From NCBI GenBank assembly GCA_028023455.1, contig JAQFVV010012400.1, forward strand, positions 16,731,490-16,795,489: 64,000 nucleotides of DNA, in the 5' to 3' direction. The position numbers were made by a program, and so were the translations under genes. The DNA comes from Epiperipatus broadwayi (Eukaryota > Onychophora > Udeonychophora > Euonychophora > Peripatidae). Of the stretch, positions 12,536 through 24,954 are shown piece by piece. Within the stretch, counting starts at the first letter, position 1, and each line of letters begins with the position of its first letter. The notes below the pieces were generated by a model that made no database searches, was not told the origin of the DNA, and was given only the letters and a program-made list of their open reading frames with translations.

Positions 12536-13110
12536 AATCCATTCAGCATCTATATATTTTGGTATCTGTGGTTTTTCAATAATCATAGTCACCTCTATTC
12601 TTTGGCTAGGATTGGTATTAAACTAAAACATCTTTTGATCAACATTTCTTTATGCTTTTACAAGCTGTTAAAATAGTAACAATTTTTTTTTCACAATAAT
12701 TCCACCTAATATAAGCTATAGTAATCAATTGATGCTAGAAAGTGCATTTTAATCCCTATTCAGTGCTTTCTCATTCAGTATTCTTAGGCTAGTTTTTAGG
12801 TTATGCTGAACTGTATTCAGATCTCTATGAATGTACAGACAAATTAGATTGAATTGAAAACATTATTGTGTTTCAGTTTGGCTTGTTAGTTTTGTAATTG
12901 ACCAAAAAAGTGTTGGAGTGATGCCTTAGATCCAAAGATCCAGGTGCATTGTTTCCAGATCAAAGACTCCTCATAGATGAAAGTCATAAGCTAGAGACTA
13001 GTCTGAAGATATTGTATGGGAAGGCACTAGATAGGTGTGGAAATGCACAACCTTCTAATATTTATTGATTTTTTTAGATCTTGCACTAGGTGACACTTAT
13101 TGTTATAATT
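12536..13110. mobile_element. Old inverted R1 copy
   Basis: The left part (about 12536-12800) matches R1 in minus orientation: TATATATTTTGGTATCTGTGG, AGTAATCAATTGATGC and the CAGTGCTTTCTCATTCAGTAT region. The right part (about 12835-13110) matches R1 in plus orientation: AGATCCAAAGATCCAGGTGC, GAGACTAGTCTG, GGCACTAGATAGG. It is strongly diverged, and its hammerhead core has decayed. The minus-then-plus arrangement is the same as in younger R1 copies. Confidence 0.55.
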
Positions 13111-13130
13111 TTGTTACCAATAAATTCTTT

Positions 13131-15016
13131 TCAAATCCAATATATTAATTAAAGTTTGCTTCGAATCAAAATGAAACTCCTTCATCATTTTTTTTTATAT
13201 AATAAATGTCTATGTTGAACTTCATATTTTAAATAGAAACAAGTGTCAATAAAGATTAAATAAACTAAAATTATTATTGGCAAAAAAAAGATACTTACAG
13301 TGAATCACTAACTATTATCAGCCCTGATTTTCATTATGTAATTACTATGATATTAAAATTATCTCATATTGAAATGCTCAAGGTGCATTGATATATTGTA
13401 TGAGAATACTTTGCACCCACTAATAATGCATGTTAATAATGTGTAATAAGCACAATGATTCTAAATAAAGAATATACTTCATCTTTCAGATTTGAGTTCA
13501 TGATCATCATCAAGGTTTGGATGCCACCTGATAAATACCATTAGGAAATATTTCATGGGTATGCCTTATTTCTATATCAATATGATTTAAAAGGTTTTCT
13601 TCACAATATGTAATGGTTAAAGTGACTGATGCATCATACTATCCATATCTTGCCAAATCAATAATAACATGGAGTATTTCTGGATGAAGGTCATGGACTC
13701 AATTTTCAGATCTATCAATTTTTTTTTAATAAAATAATTGAAACCTCATACTATTTAAACAAATAACAATAAACAATATATTTACGGATTGTACAATTCC
13801 TTATTTTTATTCTCAAGCAAGTGTACAACGTTTAGCAAATATTTAATATATTCTATAAAATTATTATTAATACGTTTTAAATTATATTCTATAATTTAAA
13901 TCAAATTCCTCTTTATGTATAATTAACTCTTATCTAATTAAATTTTAGTAAAACAATAATGTTGCTTTAATAATCTCATTTCTGAAAATATCTTTAATTG
14001 GTATTTCATGTGTATGTGTAGCTAGACAAATTATCACATTCAAATCTACTTGAAAAAGTCCAAAGTTTATCCCTGACCAACTTTAAAATGTTATTTTTAT
14101 AAACCACAGCAAAATATAAAGATATAGTTATATGATTAAGCATAACTTGCTGTCAATATATATCCCATTCCTTTAATGTATCAATGATATAACATTACTT
14201 GATGATGTTCCTTAGAAATATAATTTGCGTCTTCAGTTACCTAAAGACACAACTGAAGCATATATCTAAAATAAAGTTAAGTCTACTAAATAGAGATTCA
14301 AGATAAATAAATCTTCATAAACATATTCATAACTATACATATCTCTTGATCTAATATTAAGTCAAAGAGGTGGTAATTCTTTGGGTCTTATCCCTTGTTA
14401 AACCATAACTATAAACTTAATTCAATAAGGTAGTCAGCTATTGAATTTTGTCTTGTTTAAATAACATGCTTAATATATAATAATATTTAGAGATGGTTAG
14501 CATTGGAATCTACCGCTGATAAACAAAATCTTCAAATTAATTACTTATCTTAATATCATAAATATAATATATACTTAACTAAATAAAGACCACAATGGCA
14601 TTCATGTAAAAGTACATTTTTTTGTAGATTAATGCAAGGGTCAAATCTATGTCCAAAATGATCACATTTAAAATAATTTATCTGTTTAATTTTTAGTAGT
14701 TACAGTACTGCCTTTTTTCTTTATTTTAATCATATTCTAGTTTTTGGTCATTTGATATATATCGGAGCATTTCCACATGTACACACATAATGTATTTATG
14801 ATTCATCTAAACTTTTGGATTATAATCTAAAATAATATGAAATTATTTTGCTTAAATACAGATCTTTAGTTTTTTTTCTTTACTAGCCATCTAGATTATA
14901 AAGAAACACCTTTTAAAAGAAATATACATTTTAATTTATATTAATTTTAAAAATGGATTCTTATATGAAAAGCTAATATTTTTTATAGACTCTCTTAAAA
15001 AAATTAAAATTTAATG
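13131..15016. other. AT-rich non-coding DNA
   Basis: No gene is visible. A more complex part around 13440-13720 may be an unrecognised old repeat, but no family could be named. Confidence 0.55.
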
Positions 15017-15024
15017 TTATAAAG

Positions 15025-17502
15025 CAGTGTTTTTCAACTGATTATGTGCTGTGAATTAATAAATTAAAATTTTTTTTTATTACAGACCAAATGAAGTATT
15101 GACCAAAAAAAAAAGGAAGAAAGTGTATAGTAAAATGTAATTATTGTAATGTTTAACAAATATATTTTCAAATAATGATGAAAAAATATAGAATAATCAA
15201 CAAAACTATTCAAAAGTAAAGTAACTAACAAAATATTAAATGATTTTTTTCTTTTGATTTTATGGGGGTCATTGCTGAAAATATTGATTCACATAATTAT
15301 GTGATCGAAAACAGCAATAACATTTTAAAAACTTTCATGTAATTCAGAATATTCTGGTTTAATTTTAATCCAAAATTGAGTTAAATTTGTCAAATTAAAT
15401 CATAATTAATGTACATCATAGCTTAAGCTTTTGGCCCCTACTATGGATACTTCCATGTGTTTACACAGAAATAGCGCCTCTAGCGGCTGGGGTACAGCTA
15501 ACCAAAGACTACCTAAATTTAGAATTCACATTTTGCCTTTCCATGTGTCTTCTTCCTGTGAATGATATTGATGAAGTGCATAACAAAGTCTTGTTAAATG
15601 TTCATAAATAATATTTTTAAATTCACCAATATTTATATCAACTTTATTTATCAATTCTGGAAATGAATGAAATATCTAATTTTTTTCTTCTACATGCTTA
15701 GACCATAGTTTTAATTTTTTTTTGAATGCCTCAATTTTCCATAAATCAGAAGTAATGCTATTTCCTTGCTGGCTTAAATTTAGTTTGTTTATTAATGATA
15801 ATATGTCCGATAAGTAAGTCAACTTAGCAATTCAATTGTCTTGGAAAATATTTCTTGATTCTAAATTTTTTATTTCTAGAAATATTTCAACTTTTTTTCT
15901 TAATTCATAAAATTTTCCTCTTGACAACCATCATGTTTTTGCATGCAGTAGTAAATTTTTATATGCAGATCCCATTTCATTGCATAAACTTGAAAATAGA
16001 CTTGAATTTAGTGCATTGCATTTAATTTATTATTTTTATCGAGTTATCAACATTGATCAAGACAGGAAACAATTTTTAGCAGCTAAATGCTTTGGGTGTA
16101 TAACACAATGAGTAAAAAGCATTTTGTTGTCTGTTACTTCTTTAATTTTTTTTGCAGCTCTTGAATGTTTTCCAGTCATACTTGCTGCTCCATCAGTACA
16201 TAAGCAACACAGTTGTTCCAATTAAGTGAGTTCTTCTCATTGTAATTATCAATTGCTTTAAATATATCTAAACTAGTTGTGTGATTAGAAAGTTTAACAC
16301 TATAAAAAAAATGTTTTGTTTTTACAGTCAACCTCATGAATATAACACAAAAGTATGATTTTATTGGTAACATTTGTAGATACTTCTGTTTGAATTGTGA
16401 ACAATGATTTACTTTTTGAATTAATTGATCAATATTAGTTGTAAATCTGCATTGAATAGTGTTATTAGAAAGTGGCAAAGTTTTGATTTTGCTTATAGCA
16501 ACTGTACTTAGGATTTCAGAACACATACCTATTACCCATGATTTAATTAAGTTTTTTGCATGTAGCAATCCTTAAAGCAAGTAAATATAATGCTTTTACA
16601 AAAGACTTATCGACTAAAAGACATTTTTAAAAAGATGATTATTGTTTTTCACTTCTGCACTTTTATGTTTAAAAAAGATCCAGTGGCTTATTTTATAGAT
16701 TTGAATAAATGATGCATTAATTTTGCTGGCTTCATACATTCATTGGATAAAATTTCTCTGCAAATAATGCATTGAGGTGGTACATTTTTTTTTTTGACTT
16801 GGGCAAAAAAAAATGAAAACAAAATTTAAATAATCAGGATTAAATTGACAAACATCAATACATTTTCATTTTGCCCAAAGCAAATTATTTTGTGAATAAA
16901 TAATATTTTCATTAACAGTCAAAGTATTTATAGTTGGTTTGTGAAAAAGTCAGTAATAGTTTTTGGTATTTTCTGTTTATTATTCATTTTTAAATGGCTA
17001 AAATGTATCAAAAAAGTACATATCAAATACTTAATATATTTTAATTTATACCACTTATTTATTATATAGTAATTTCTACTATTGCCCACCTATGCAATTC
17101 CGATTGGCTGGCTTTGGCAAACTACATAGTATATATGGCAGACAATTGTTAGGTTATTTTTTTTATCAAAGTCTGCTTTAGCAAATGAAGTATGAATGCG
17201 CAGAATTGATAATGGAGCAGTATGTTTACTGTGAGATGAGTGATATTAGGAAATAGAAACTTTTTTGTATTTCTTGTAGTTTTTTTTTTTAATTTTTTAC
17301 TATAAATTTTATGAATAAAACTATTAACAAACAAAAGAAAATCCTAGAATTGAATTGAAGATGAATTTAATAAAATTAGTCATAATTTAAAAGATTGTAA
17401 AAAAATATGTAATAAATATGAACAAATTTATAAGCATTTTGTGATCCATTAAAATTTTTCTGTGAACCACCAATGGTTCTCTGATCACCAGTTGAGAAAC
17501 AC
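15025..17502 (-). mobile_element. hAT transposon, ZBED5-like, with TSD
   Basis: The left end CAGTGTTTTTCAACTG (15025) and the inverted right end (GTGTTTCTCAACTGG on the minus strand, ending 17502) are hAT terminal inverted repeats. They are flanked by TTATAAAG (15017-15024) and TTATAAAA (17503-17510), an 8-bp TSD with one mismatch. The 2,478-bp element carries a decayed transposase on the minus strand (15545-16800). Two bases seem missing at the right terminus. The full length, with both ends and TSD, shows a complete insertion that later decayed. Confidence 0.88.
15545..16800 (-). pseudogene. ZBED5/SCAND3-like hAT transposase, decayed
   Basis: In minus-strand order the conceptual protein shows several landmarks. 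A BED-like zinc-finger region (CIICREILSNECMKPAKL, about 16700-16790) comes first. It is followed by LSNNTIQCRF and KLSNHTTSLDIFKAID (in the open segment 16176-16568), then CTDGAASMTGKH (about 16170-16205). After these come THCVIH, a WLSRGK box (about 15915), and NLSQQG...EAFKKKLKLW (about 15700-15780). This order and wording are those of ZBED5/SCAND3-type hAT transposases, whose catalytic core is RNase H-like. Several stops and at least one frameshift disrupt the frame, so no active enzyme is expected. The longest intact piece is 130 codons. Confidence 0.85.
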
Positions 17503-17510
17503 TTATAAAA

Positions 17511-19740
17511 TGCCATGGAAGGTGCTGCTTTTAAATCAGTATGTAAAAAGAAAATAAAGCAAATCATTTGCTTCCTCATAGCATATTTTAATTAATGGAT
17601 ATTTTATACTAATTTGAAAATTAAATATACCTATAATTAACAATCTTAACTTTTTTTTTTTTAAGTCGGAGAAAAATTAAGGTTCTTAAAGAAAGGTTAA
17701 ATTATAAAGTTTTTTATTATCATCATCATCATCAAATAATGTAACTTATGTATGTACATATAATTATGGTTAAACATTTCTTTGGAAGGATTTTTTCAGC
17801 AGTGGAAGTAGAGCTGAAATGTCACATATAAGCTTTCTTAACAGATTGGAACTTTACTTCTTGTGGATTACAGTTTTATTTATTGAAAGTTGCTGCATAA
17901 ATACTCGCTGGTTCATCATATTTTCTAGTTGCATTGTGAGTTGGAACTTCTTTAGAATGGTATATTCAAGCTGCCAAATATTAGATCCAAGATAGGCTTC
18001 AGGCAGTTGGTGACTTCCTATCTTTTAGCCACTAAACATAATGTTAATTTCTTTAGTGTCCATTGTCAAAGAGCTGTAATAGAGAGTTTCTAAAGAAACC
18101 CATATACATGCTTTGGATGGCCTCACTTGTTTTCAAACCTTAGATACCTAAATTTAATTAAAAGATAAAAAAAATCTATATACCAAATTATCTGCTTAAT
18201 TCTTATCTTGGAATAAATGTTACATAAGATCCTATCAAACTATGACTTATTTTTTTATTTTATTGTTTCCAAGAAAACCCTCCACAAATGCAGCCTTGAA
18301 ATCAACATATCTTTTAAAAATCTTTAAATCAAAATATAGATGGTTTAATTGAACTTTATCTTTTTTTCCTTTTAAGAGTTTTACTGTGTTATTTTTGAAG
18401 TAATGTAGCATTTAAGCACACATTTTTTTATTTGTAATTTTAAGTATATATTTTTTCTAATTTTAAATCTTTTAGTTTCTAATAATAAAAATTATTTACA
18501 ATGGAATTGTGATCAACAGTATATTCTGTTCAAAGCCAACTTGTGGTAAAATTGTATATAGCATATAATAGCTCATGTTTTGTTGATAAACATTAATTAA
18601 AATAGAATACATATTGAATTACAAGTCTACAGACATTTATATATATATGTAACATGTTTTTTGTATGTATAGTATGCATATATAAATTAAAATTATAATA
18701 TAAACAAAATTAAAAAAAAAATTAATGATAGTTAATAATAAATTGAGGGAACATATTTACTTGTATTTACTGATAGTGTATTCACTTATGTATTCATTGA
18801 AGCAATAAGAATAAAAGAAAAAATTAACTGCTGTATTTTTATTTTTTAAAATAAAGAAAATGTGCAAATGAGTTTATTTGAATATTTTAAAATCAAAATG
18901 TAATATATTTATATTTAATAGAATTTGTTCAAATTTTATATATTTGTTGTAAATCACTGGCAATGCAATATGACACTAAATTATTTTAGTTAGTTCCCCT
19001 AATTTCTTAAATCCACAGGAAATGGCAGATGAAATATAAAATATTTTGATATCAAATTTCAAAGATGATATTTCAAAGTTTTCAGTAATGCACATGAGGA
19101 TAGTGTATATTTATATATTAAATCTCAATAGTATATACACTTTTCATACAATTATGTATATTTCTACTGACTCAATGCTTTTAAGACTTTCTTATTAGTT
19201 TTATTTTACTTTTCATTAATTAAGTCAATTGTTAGTTTTTATAACAAGGGATTTATTTAATCAGTTTTTGGACTGCATGATTTTATTTCAAATATAAAAA
19301 GACAATTGTGATTGAAGAAACAGTTATTTTGTGTGTTTTTAGTCCAAAGTAAGTAAATGTAAATGTTTATTACATTTTTTTTATATCTGTTATGTGTGTG
19401 TATGTTTAAATACATACACATAAAATAGTTAATTGTAATAGGATGATGTATATATGTGTTTGTAAAATACATACACAGTAATTTAAAAATTTAGCTTCAT
19501 AAGAATAGTAAACTTAAACAATTAAAATGTTATTATGTGATTAGAAAATAGTAATTTCTAAGTAGTTGAAAAGAGTAATTAATTAAAATCTCTGGAGATA
19601 AGTAATGAAATTATTTCAGTAAAAATATATACTGCTAAGAATTAAATGATTGTGATTTCCTGATCCATTCATTGATAACAACTTTAGAAATCCCAAAATA
19701 ACTTTTTAATAGAATTTATTAAAAGTAAAATTTTCCAGTC
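17511..19740. other. AT-rich non-coding DNA
   Basis: No gene or clear repeat family is visible. A short (ATC)n run lies near 17720. Short open frames are low-complexity. Confidence 0.6.
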
Positions 19741-19754
19741 CAGGATGTATCTCG

Positions 19755-20110
19755 AATAAATGAATTAATTACCATACCAGCAGGATCTGAAAGAAGAGCC
19801 AATCAAAAGAGTAATTGGACAATCAATTGATAGAGCTGTTGGAAGCTTCTGGTATGCAGATGGACATTTAACCTTGATGCTGGATATCACCGTTTTGTAC
19901 CTTAAGTTTTCAGTGTGGAGAGACTTGCCGATGAATTTGCCAAAGCAAGTCAAGGTACTTAACAGATTGTATAGATCTTTACTATTATTTTTTTTAGTCT
20001 CTTCAAAAATAATAGATTGAGAGTTCATTGATACTGATAGTATTATTATTATTATTATTATTATAGATATAACTAGTCCTGATACAGTAGATGAAAGTCC
20101 ACTCAAAATC
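19755..20110. other. Unidentified, more complex segment with (ATT)n
   Basis: Between 19770 and 19980 composition is more balanced, and both strands stay open for about 100 codons in places (minus strand 19765-20106). The conceptual products match no family I recognise, and an (ATT)n microsatellite (about 20040-20062) would encode a run of Ile. It is probably an old repeat fragment rather than a gene. Confidence 0.3.
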
Positions 20111-20882
20111 TAACTAGCTTTAATACTAGATACTTAGGCTATAAAGCATATTCAATATATAATAAGTATTTTACAAGAAAACATAGCATTTATTCTATAA
20201 AGTAATTGACCAATTCTGTGTGCAGTAACTGACTATATATTAAAGCTATATCTGTATTTCCAGACTAGAGGTATTAGATCTAATGCACTTACATGTGTAT
20301 TTTTCTAACTGCAAATAATTATTTACTTATTAAAATGCTTAGGTCACAATCTATGCTTAAAAGTTTTGAATAAATAGACAGACACTATTATGACACATTC
20401 ATATGAAATCAACATTAAAAAAATTATGTATGAGTCTTACACTGAAGAGTAGTAAGATCATAAAGTCTGTTGATAATAAGTCACCAGCTGATAAGGTTCA
20501 ATCTATAAACAGTAATAATTTATATAATTGACTTAAATTGTACACAAATTTTACATATCATTGATAATCATATATGAAATAAGGTTATTGTAATAATACT
20601 AAAGAGTAAGTGTATTATTTTTGATAGAACTATTTCTTAATCTATTTCATTCCTAATTATTTATTGTTAGTCCAGACCTGATAACTTCATAAAATTTCCC
20701 AATATTATTGTTACAACAAAGTATCTACTTAATTTCTATGCTTAATAATATCGACTAACTAGTTGTAATTCCATTAGTGTATTTGTATTAACAATTTGTG
20801 CATTCATCTTCTATTGTTTATCACAAGCTAGTGAGTTTAATTTAAGATACCATAAGTAAATTTCTTGGTTATATCTTTTATA
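20111..20882. other. AT-rich non-coding DNA
   Basis: Nothing recognisable between the unidentified segment and the R1 insertion. Confidence 0.6.
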
Positions 20883-20896
20883 TTAAAATGTATATA

Positions 20897-21110
20897 AAAA
20901 GGCAAAATTCTATATGTATTGCCACTTAGTGCCAGCCAGAGTAATCAATGGGTGCCAGAAAGCTTGTGCATAAAATGCCCATCTAGTGCCTACTCATCCA
21001 ATATCCCCAGACTAGTTTCTGGCTTGCACTGAGTGGCAATCTGTATAGAGAGTTTTGCCTGCTTTAATAACAGTTAAGATCAAGCATAAGAAATAGTGAT
21101 GTTTATTGGC
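20897..21110 (+). mobile_element. R1 retroposon, short inverted form with 14-bp TSD
   Basis: Flanked by perfect copies of TTAAAATGTATATA (20883-20896 and 21111-21124). The left half is the R1 3' region in minus orientation (starts AAAAGGCAAAATTC, includes GGATGAGTAGGCACTAG on the minus strand). The right half is the R1 tail in plus orientation (TGCACTGAGTGGCAAT ... GAGTTTTGCCT ... GATGTTTATTGGC). The TSD starts with TT/AAAA, the site preferred by L1-like APE endonucleases, so LINE-assisted retrotransposition is likely. The inverted 5' half could come from twin priming. Confidence 0.8.
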
Positions 21111-21124
21111 TTAAAATGTATATA

Positions 21125-22245
21125 CTAATAACACTTATTTTTCACTCTTTCCAGATTAACGATTTTTTGGGATTAAAAGTATCATTCAATAATAATTCAA
21201 CAATACTGTATTTCTTCCTCATTATATATCACACTTTATGCTGCTGAAAATTTATATAAATATTAAATGAATGAAAATATTGCTCAAGAACCATAACCAT
21301 TTAATGTCTAGTTTATATATATTTATAATATGTTTGTATATTATTAATAAAAAATATTTTTATATTTATCTTTAGAAATTTATATATATATATTTTATTT
21401 TGCTTTTTTGTGGTAAACATGTAGAAATTCATTTTTTTTTACTTTTATTTTTGTTGCCATAAAATTTCTATTAATTTCATATTCTTAGTTAATTAGTTTG
21501 TTTCTATTTTTCTTCGTTTCGACTGCTAGTTTAGGTAAAAATAAAAATCAAGTTTATTAAAATATTGTAATCAGATCTATATTTTTTATTCTAAAGCAGC
21601 AAAGAAAGTTATAAAAGGAACACATATTATCCAGATGTAATAATTTGTAATAATTTATTTACTGCATCCTGTTTATTACTATTATTTTTTGAAACATCAG
21701 TTTATTTGATACAGTGCATTATTGTTAATATGACATGATTAATTCCTAAGATTTTTCCAAATAATTCCTTCTTTCTTCATTATCCCTTCCCTCCAGTCTT
21801 TAAATAAAATTGGATGTGCTAAGGTAATCAAATATTAAAAATAACAGATTAATTTAAAAATATTTTCTATATAAGAATCTGTATGTTTATATGTACTATA
21901 TATATAAAAAAGAAGAATTTACTGATTCATTGACTCATCTTTCCTCCTTTTTTATGGAGAAATTTGTTTTAAAAAATTTCTTACTTATTTATTTTTTTCA
22001 AACTTATTTACAGATAATTCCTTTCCCAAGCTTAATTTTTGACTAAGCTATTTTATAGATAAATTCCATCATTTTTATTTAATATTATTAGTCTGGGAAG
22101 GTGAGTTACAAAAAATAAATAAATAAATATTTATAACAATTTAGTGTATTAAGTTAAATGTAAAACAGTTTTTACATAGTACACTGCAGGTCAAAAGTGA
22201 ATGAGAAAGTCACCAATCTTGCCAAGTGATTCTGAGTTTGAGCAG
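21125..22245. other. AT-rich non-coding DNA
   Basis: No gene or repeat family recognised. Confidence 0.6.
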
Positions 22246-22249
22246 TTTT

Positions 22250-22330
22250 CCACCTTAATGTTTTATCTGATCTAGATTTGAATCATGTTCATAATTAGGT
22301 AATTGTATCACTGCACCATGAGGCTTTTTT
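22250..22330 (-). repeat. Degenerate tRNA-like retroposon
   Basis: On the minus strand TGGTGCAGTGATACAAT resembles a box A region and ATGATTCAAATC resembles box B, at suitable spacing. This suggests a tRNA-derived SINE remnant. No TSD was found. Confidence 0.4.
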
Positions 22331-22764
22331 TTAGGCTTCTTAATTACAAGTATTTAAATGTGCTTTAAAATTTTTTTTTATTCAAAATGCTTGTATGAAT
22401 GTGTGTGTATTATTTCCAATATTTGGGTATATATATATATGTTTTTATATTAATATTTAAGATTAAAAAAACATTTTTTAAATACTGTAATTCATTCATA
22501 GAATTATCAGAATCCAAATTAATTTTCCGACCAGTATTGGAAAAATTACTTAAGTAAATATTTTATCATGCTGTAGAATATTAAAATCTGGTGGTTAATA
22601 GGAATTTGAATATCTTTTTATGATTTTGTTTGGTTTAAAAGAAATGTTGATTTAATCAGTTACCTATTATCGATATCCAGTCTGTACTGAACTTCATTTT
22701 TTCTTTTCATATCATTTTATTATTCTTATGTTTATTTAATACATTTAAACTAGATGTAATTGAT

Positions 22765-22892
22765 TGTAATTAAGAGGTATATTGGAGATCATTTATTTTT
22801 TTCACATATATATGGTTATGAGTATTGGTTATATTAGAATGAATGACTGAAGGGAACTTGAAAGTCTGAGTTCAAATCCCTCTTAATTATTC
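22765..22892 (+). mobile_element. R5 retroposon, partial single copy
   Basis: TGGAGATCATTTATTTTTTTCAC through GAAAGTCTGAGTTCAAATCC matches one arm of the inverted R5 element at 55811-56471. The 5' break lies just after the place where the hammerhead-like core sits in the larger copy. GAGTTCAAATCC fits a Pol III box B. Confidence 0.6.
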
Positions 22893-24010
22893 TTATGTTT
22901 ACAATTTTTTTTTTTAGCTTTATTGCGAGTTTTTTTTCTTGCTATGTATATTAAACAACATTACTAACAAATGATATTGGCAATTGATTACAGTTAACAA
23001 AAAATATTTAATTTATGTACTTTGTTGAAAACCATATGAATTGGCAAAATAGAATGAATGAATTAATGAATGAATGTGAGTTTTACAGATGTTTATCAGA
23101 TTGGATTAAAGTCATTTGAAGATTTAGTTACTAATATTTTCATCCAAGAAAAAAAAAAAAAGAAATAAAAAATTTGTAAAGCTGAATGGAGAAAAATGAA
23201 AGTAGTTTATGAAATGATATTATTGTAGGAGTTAATGTGATCTAGGCAGGAATACTTTCTATTATAATATGGAGCCTGCTTTTTAAATTATAGATAATAA
23301 ACCAGAAATCATAAAAGGAAATTCAAAAACTAGGTAGGATATCATTTTGTGAATAATTATTTGATATTTATTTTAAACATTCTTCTTCTAGCTTTATAAG
23401 TTTACACCTTGACAACTTAAGTAATGAAAAATGATTTGGTAGTTGAACTGACGGAACTTGTAGATAAAATTAAACTTTTTATAATTGGAATCTGTACTGT
23501 ACATAATTGGAAAGCTGCTTTTTCAAAATGTGTAAGTAGATTTAGAAATGAAAATAAAATAAAAGACACTAATAAGTTAGTATATTCAGTCACTTTTTAT
23601 TTGCCCACATATTTTTAAAATAAATGTTTGGTTATGAATATATGCATTTAAATATGGAGATTACAAAAATCAAATAGATCAATATATTTGAGTTCCATGC
23701 TGGCCTCTTAGAGATTTGCAAAGATTCAAAGTAATGTTTTGGATTTTTACAATTAAAATTGAAGAAATGAATGAAAAAAGAGAAGGAAAAGGAAATGAAT
23801 AAAATCTTTATTTCTCTATTTGTTGTATAAACATATTTAACTTATTATTTTCATTAAAAAACAAAATTACCTTCATTAAAATCAAACAGAAGTAAATATT
23901 ATTGATGAAAATGACTGTTCAATAGAAAAAAATTATTAGCACTAAAAAGTTCTCTTTACTTAGATTCTCCAATAACCTAAAAAATTAACCTGAATAAATA
24001 TATATATATG
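22893..24010. other. AT-rich non-coding DNA
   Basis: No gene recognised. The open frame at 23424-23618 has no family resemblance and is taken as chance. Confidence 0.55.
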
Positions 24011-24015
24011 TCTAA

Positions 24016-24504
24016 CTTATTTTAAAGGAACTTCATATTACTAACCCCTACATCCCTAAAATATCCAATAAACTAACGAAAACCTTAAGCAACAAATTCA
24101 GCATAATATTCAGAACTCCACCCAACACTAATAGGTTGATCAATAACTCCAAAGATTACATTGATCCAGCGCTCACCCCACATGTGGTGTACTCCATTTC
24201 CTGCCCCCAGGCCGGATGCCACGCCACATATTATGGGGAAACGAAAGCCACAATTAACACCAGGTTGGCTCAACATCGGTACACCTTCAATAGAGCCCAA
24301 ACGAACAGCAGTACATCTTCTGCATTTTTTGAACATACTAAACAATCAGGTCACAATTTCATACCCGCTAACCCCGTTATTTTATGCTCAGAACCAAACG
24401 GCTACAGGAGAAAGATAAAAGAGGCATTCTACATTAACAGAGACATCCATGCAATCAACACAAGAGACACGTGCTTCGACATTTCGAAAAAATGGGCTAC
24501 TTAA
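24016..24504 (+). pseudogene. PLE-A: C-terminal GIY-YIG part of Penelope-like polymerase
   Basis: This 162-codon open segment, 5'-truncated (upstream stop at 24013), is the end of a Penelope-like element protein. Residues 12-50 (YIPKISNKL..., FRTPPNTNRL) are the usual linker after the reverse transcriptase. Residues 57-61 VVYSI, C63 and C68, and YYGE 72-75 form the GIY-YIG motif with the PLE-specific cysteine pair inserted. R83, H87 and a later H-x5-H (FFEHTKQSGHNF) follow, then a Glu helix (KEAFYINRD). In PLEs this domain is the DNA endonuclease that nicks the target. The frame ends at TAA 24502-24504 and is intact, but without RT it cannot act alone. A second, shorter copy lies at 51271-51545. 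Confidence 0.88.
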
Positions 24505-24690
24505 CAGTAACTCATTTGAATATTCTCATTTACATATATCAAGTACATTTTCACGAAGGCTATGAGTATGAGGCACGGTTCCTCGAAAACGTTCAGCCAA
24601 ATTTATTACTAACTATATTTTTTCTCTAATAATTTACAATTAAGTATTTTTCATTTTTACAAATAAGGAGAAATTAAAACCACATTTAAA
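24505..24690 (+). mobile_element. PLE-A 3' untranslated region
   Basis: Non-coding 3' end shared almost base for base with 51361-51545. Both copies lose similarity just after AAATTAAAACCACATTTA, which marks the element's 3' end. A hammerhead-like motif lies at 24558-24598. Confidence 0.8.
24558..24598 (+). ncRNA. Degenerate hammerhead-like motif in PLE-A
   Basis: GGC, then CTATGAG (CTGATGAG lacking one G), a stem of GAGG/CCTC around CACGGTT, then GAAAACG and GCC. The outer GGC/GCC pair and the stem II-like hairpin match PLE hammerheads, but invariant G5 is missing and one extra A follows GAAA. The same deviation is present in the copy at 51414-51454, so it was there before the two copies separated. 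Confidence 0.4.
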
Positions 24691-24954
24691 CACTTTAAGG
24701 GAAACATACAAAAATAATATAATGAAAAAGGGATTGCACCCTGAAAAAGTTTGAGAAATATTGAAATAGACTATATTTTTGATACCAAAGAAAACAATTA
24801 ATTGCTAATAGCAAAATCACGCTCAGATTGATTATACTACAATGCTGTGGAGAAAAAAAAAAATTGTTCAGTAATGCATCATATAAATTAAAAATAGAAA
24901 TAAAACACACTAACTCCTTTTTAAAATTGTTTTTTATATGACTATACTCATGTA

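Noticed and set aside
19765-20106. Minus-strand 113-codon frame as a gene
   Set aside because: The Ile run comes from an (ATT)n microsatellite and the rest matches no family.
24085-24345. Minus-strand open frame opposite PLE-A
   Set aside because: Shadow of the real plus-strand GIY-YIG frame; its product has no recognisable motif.
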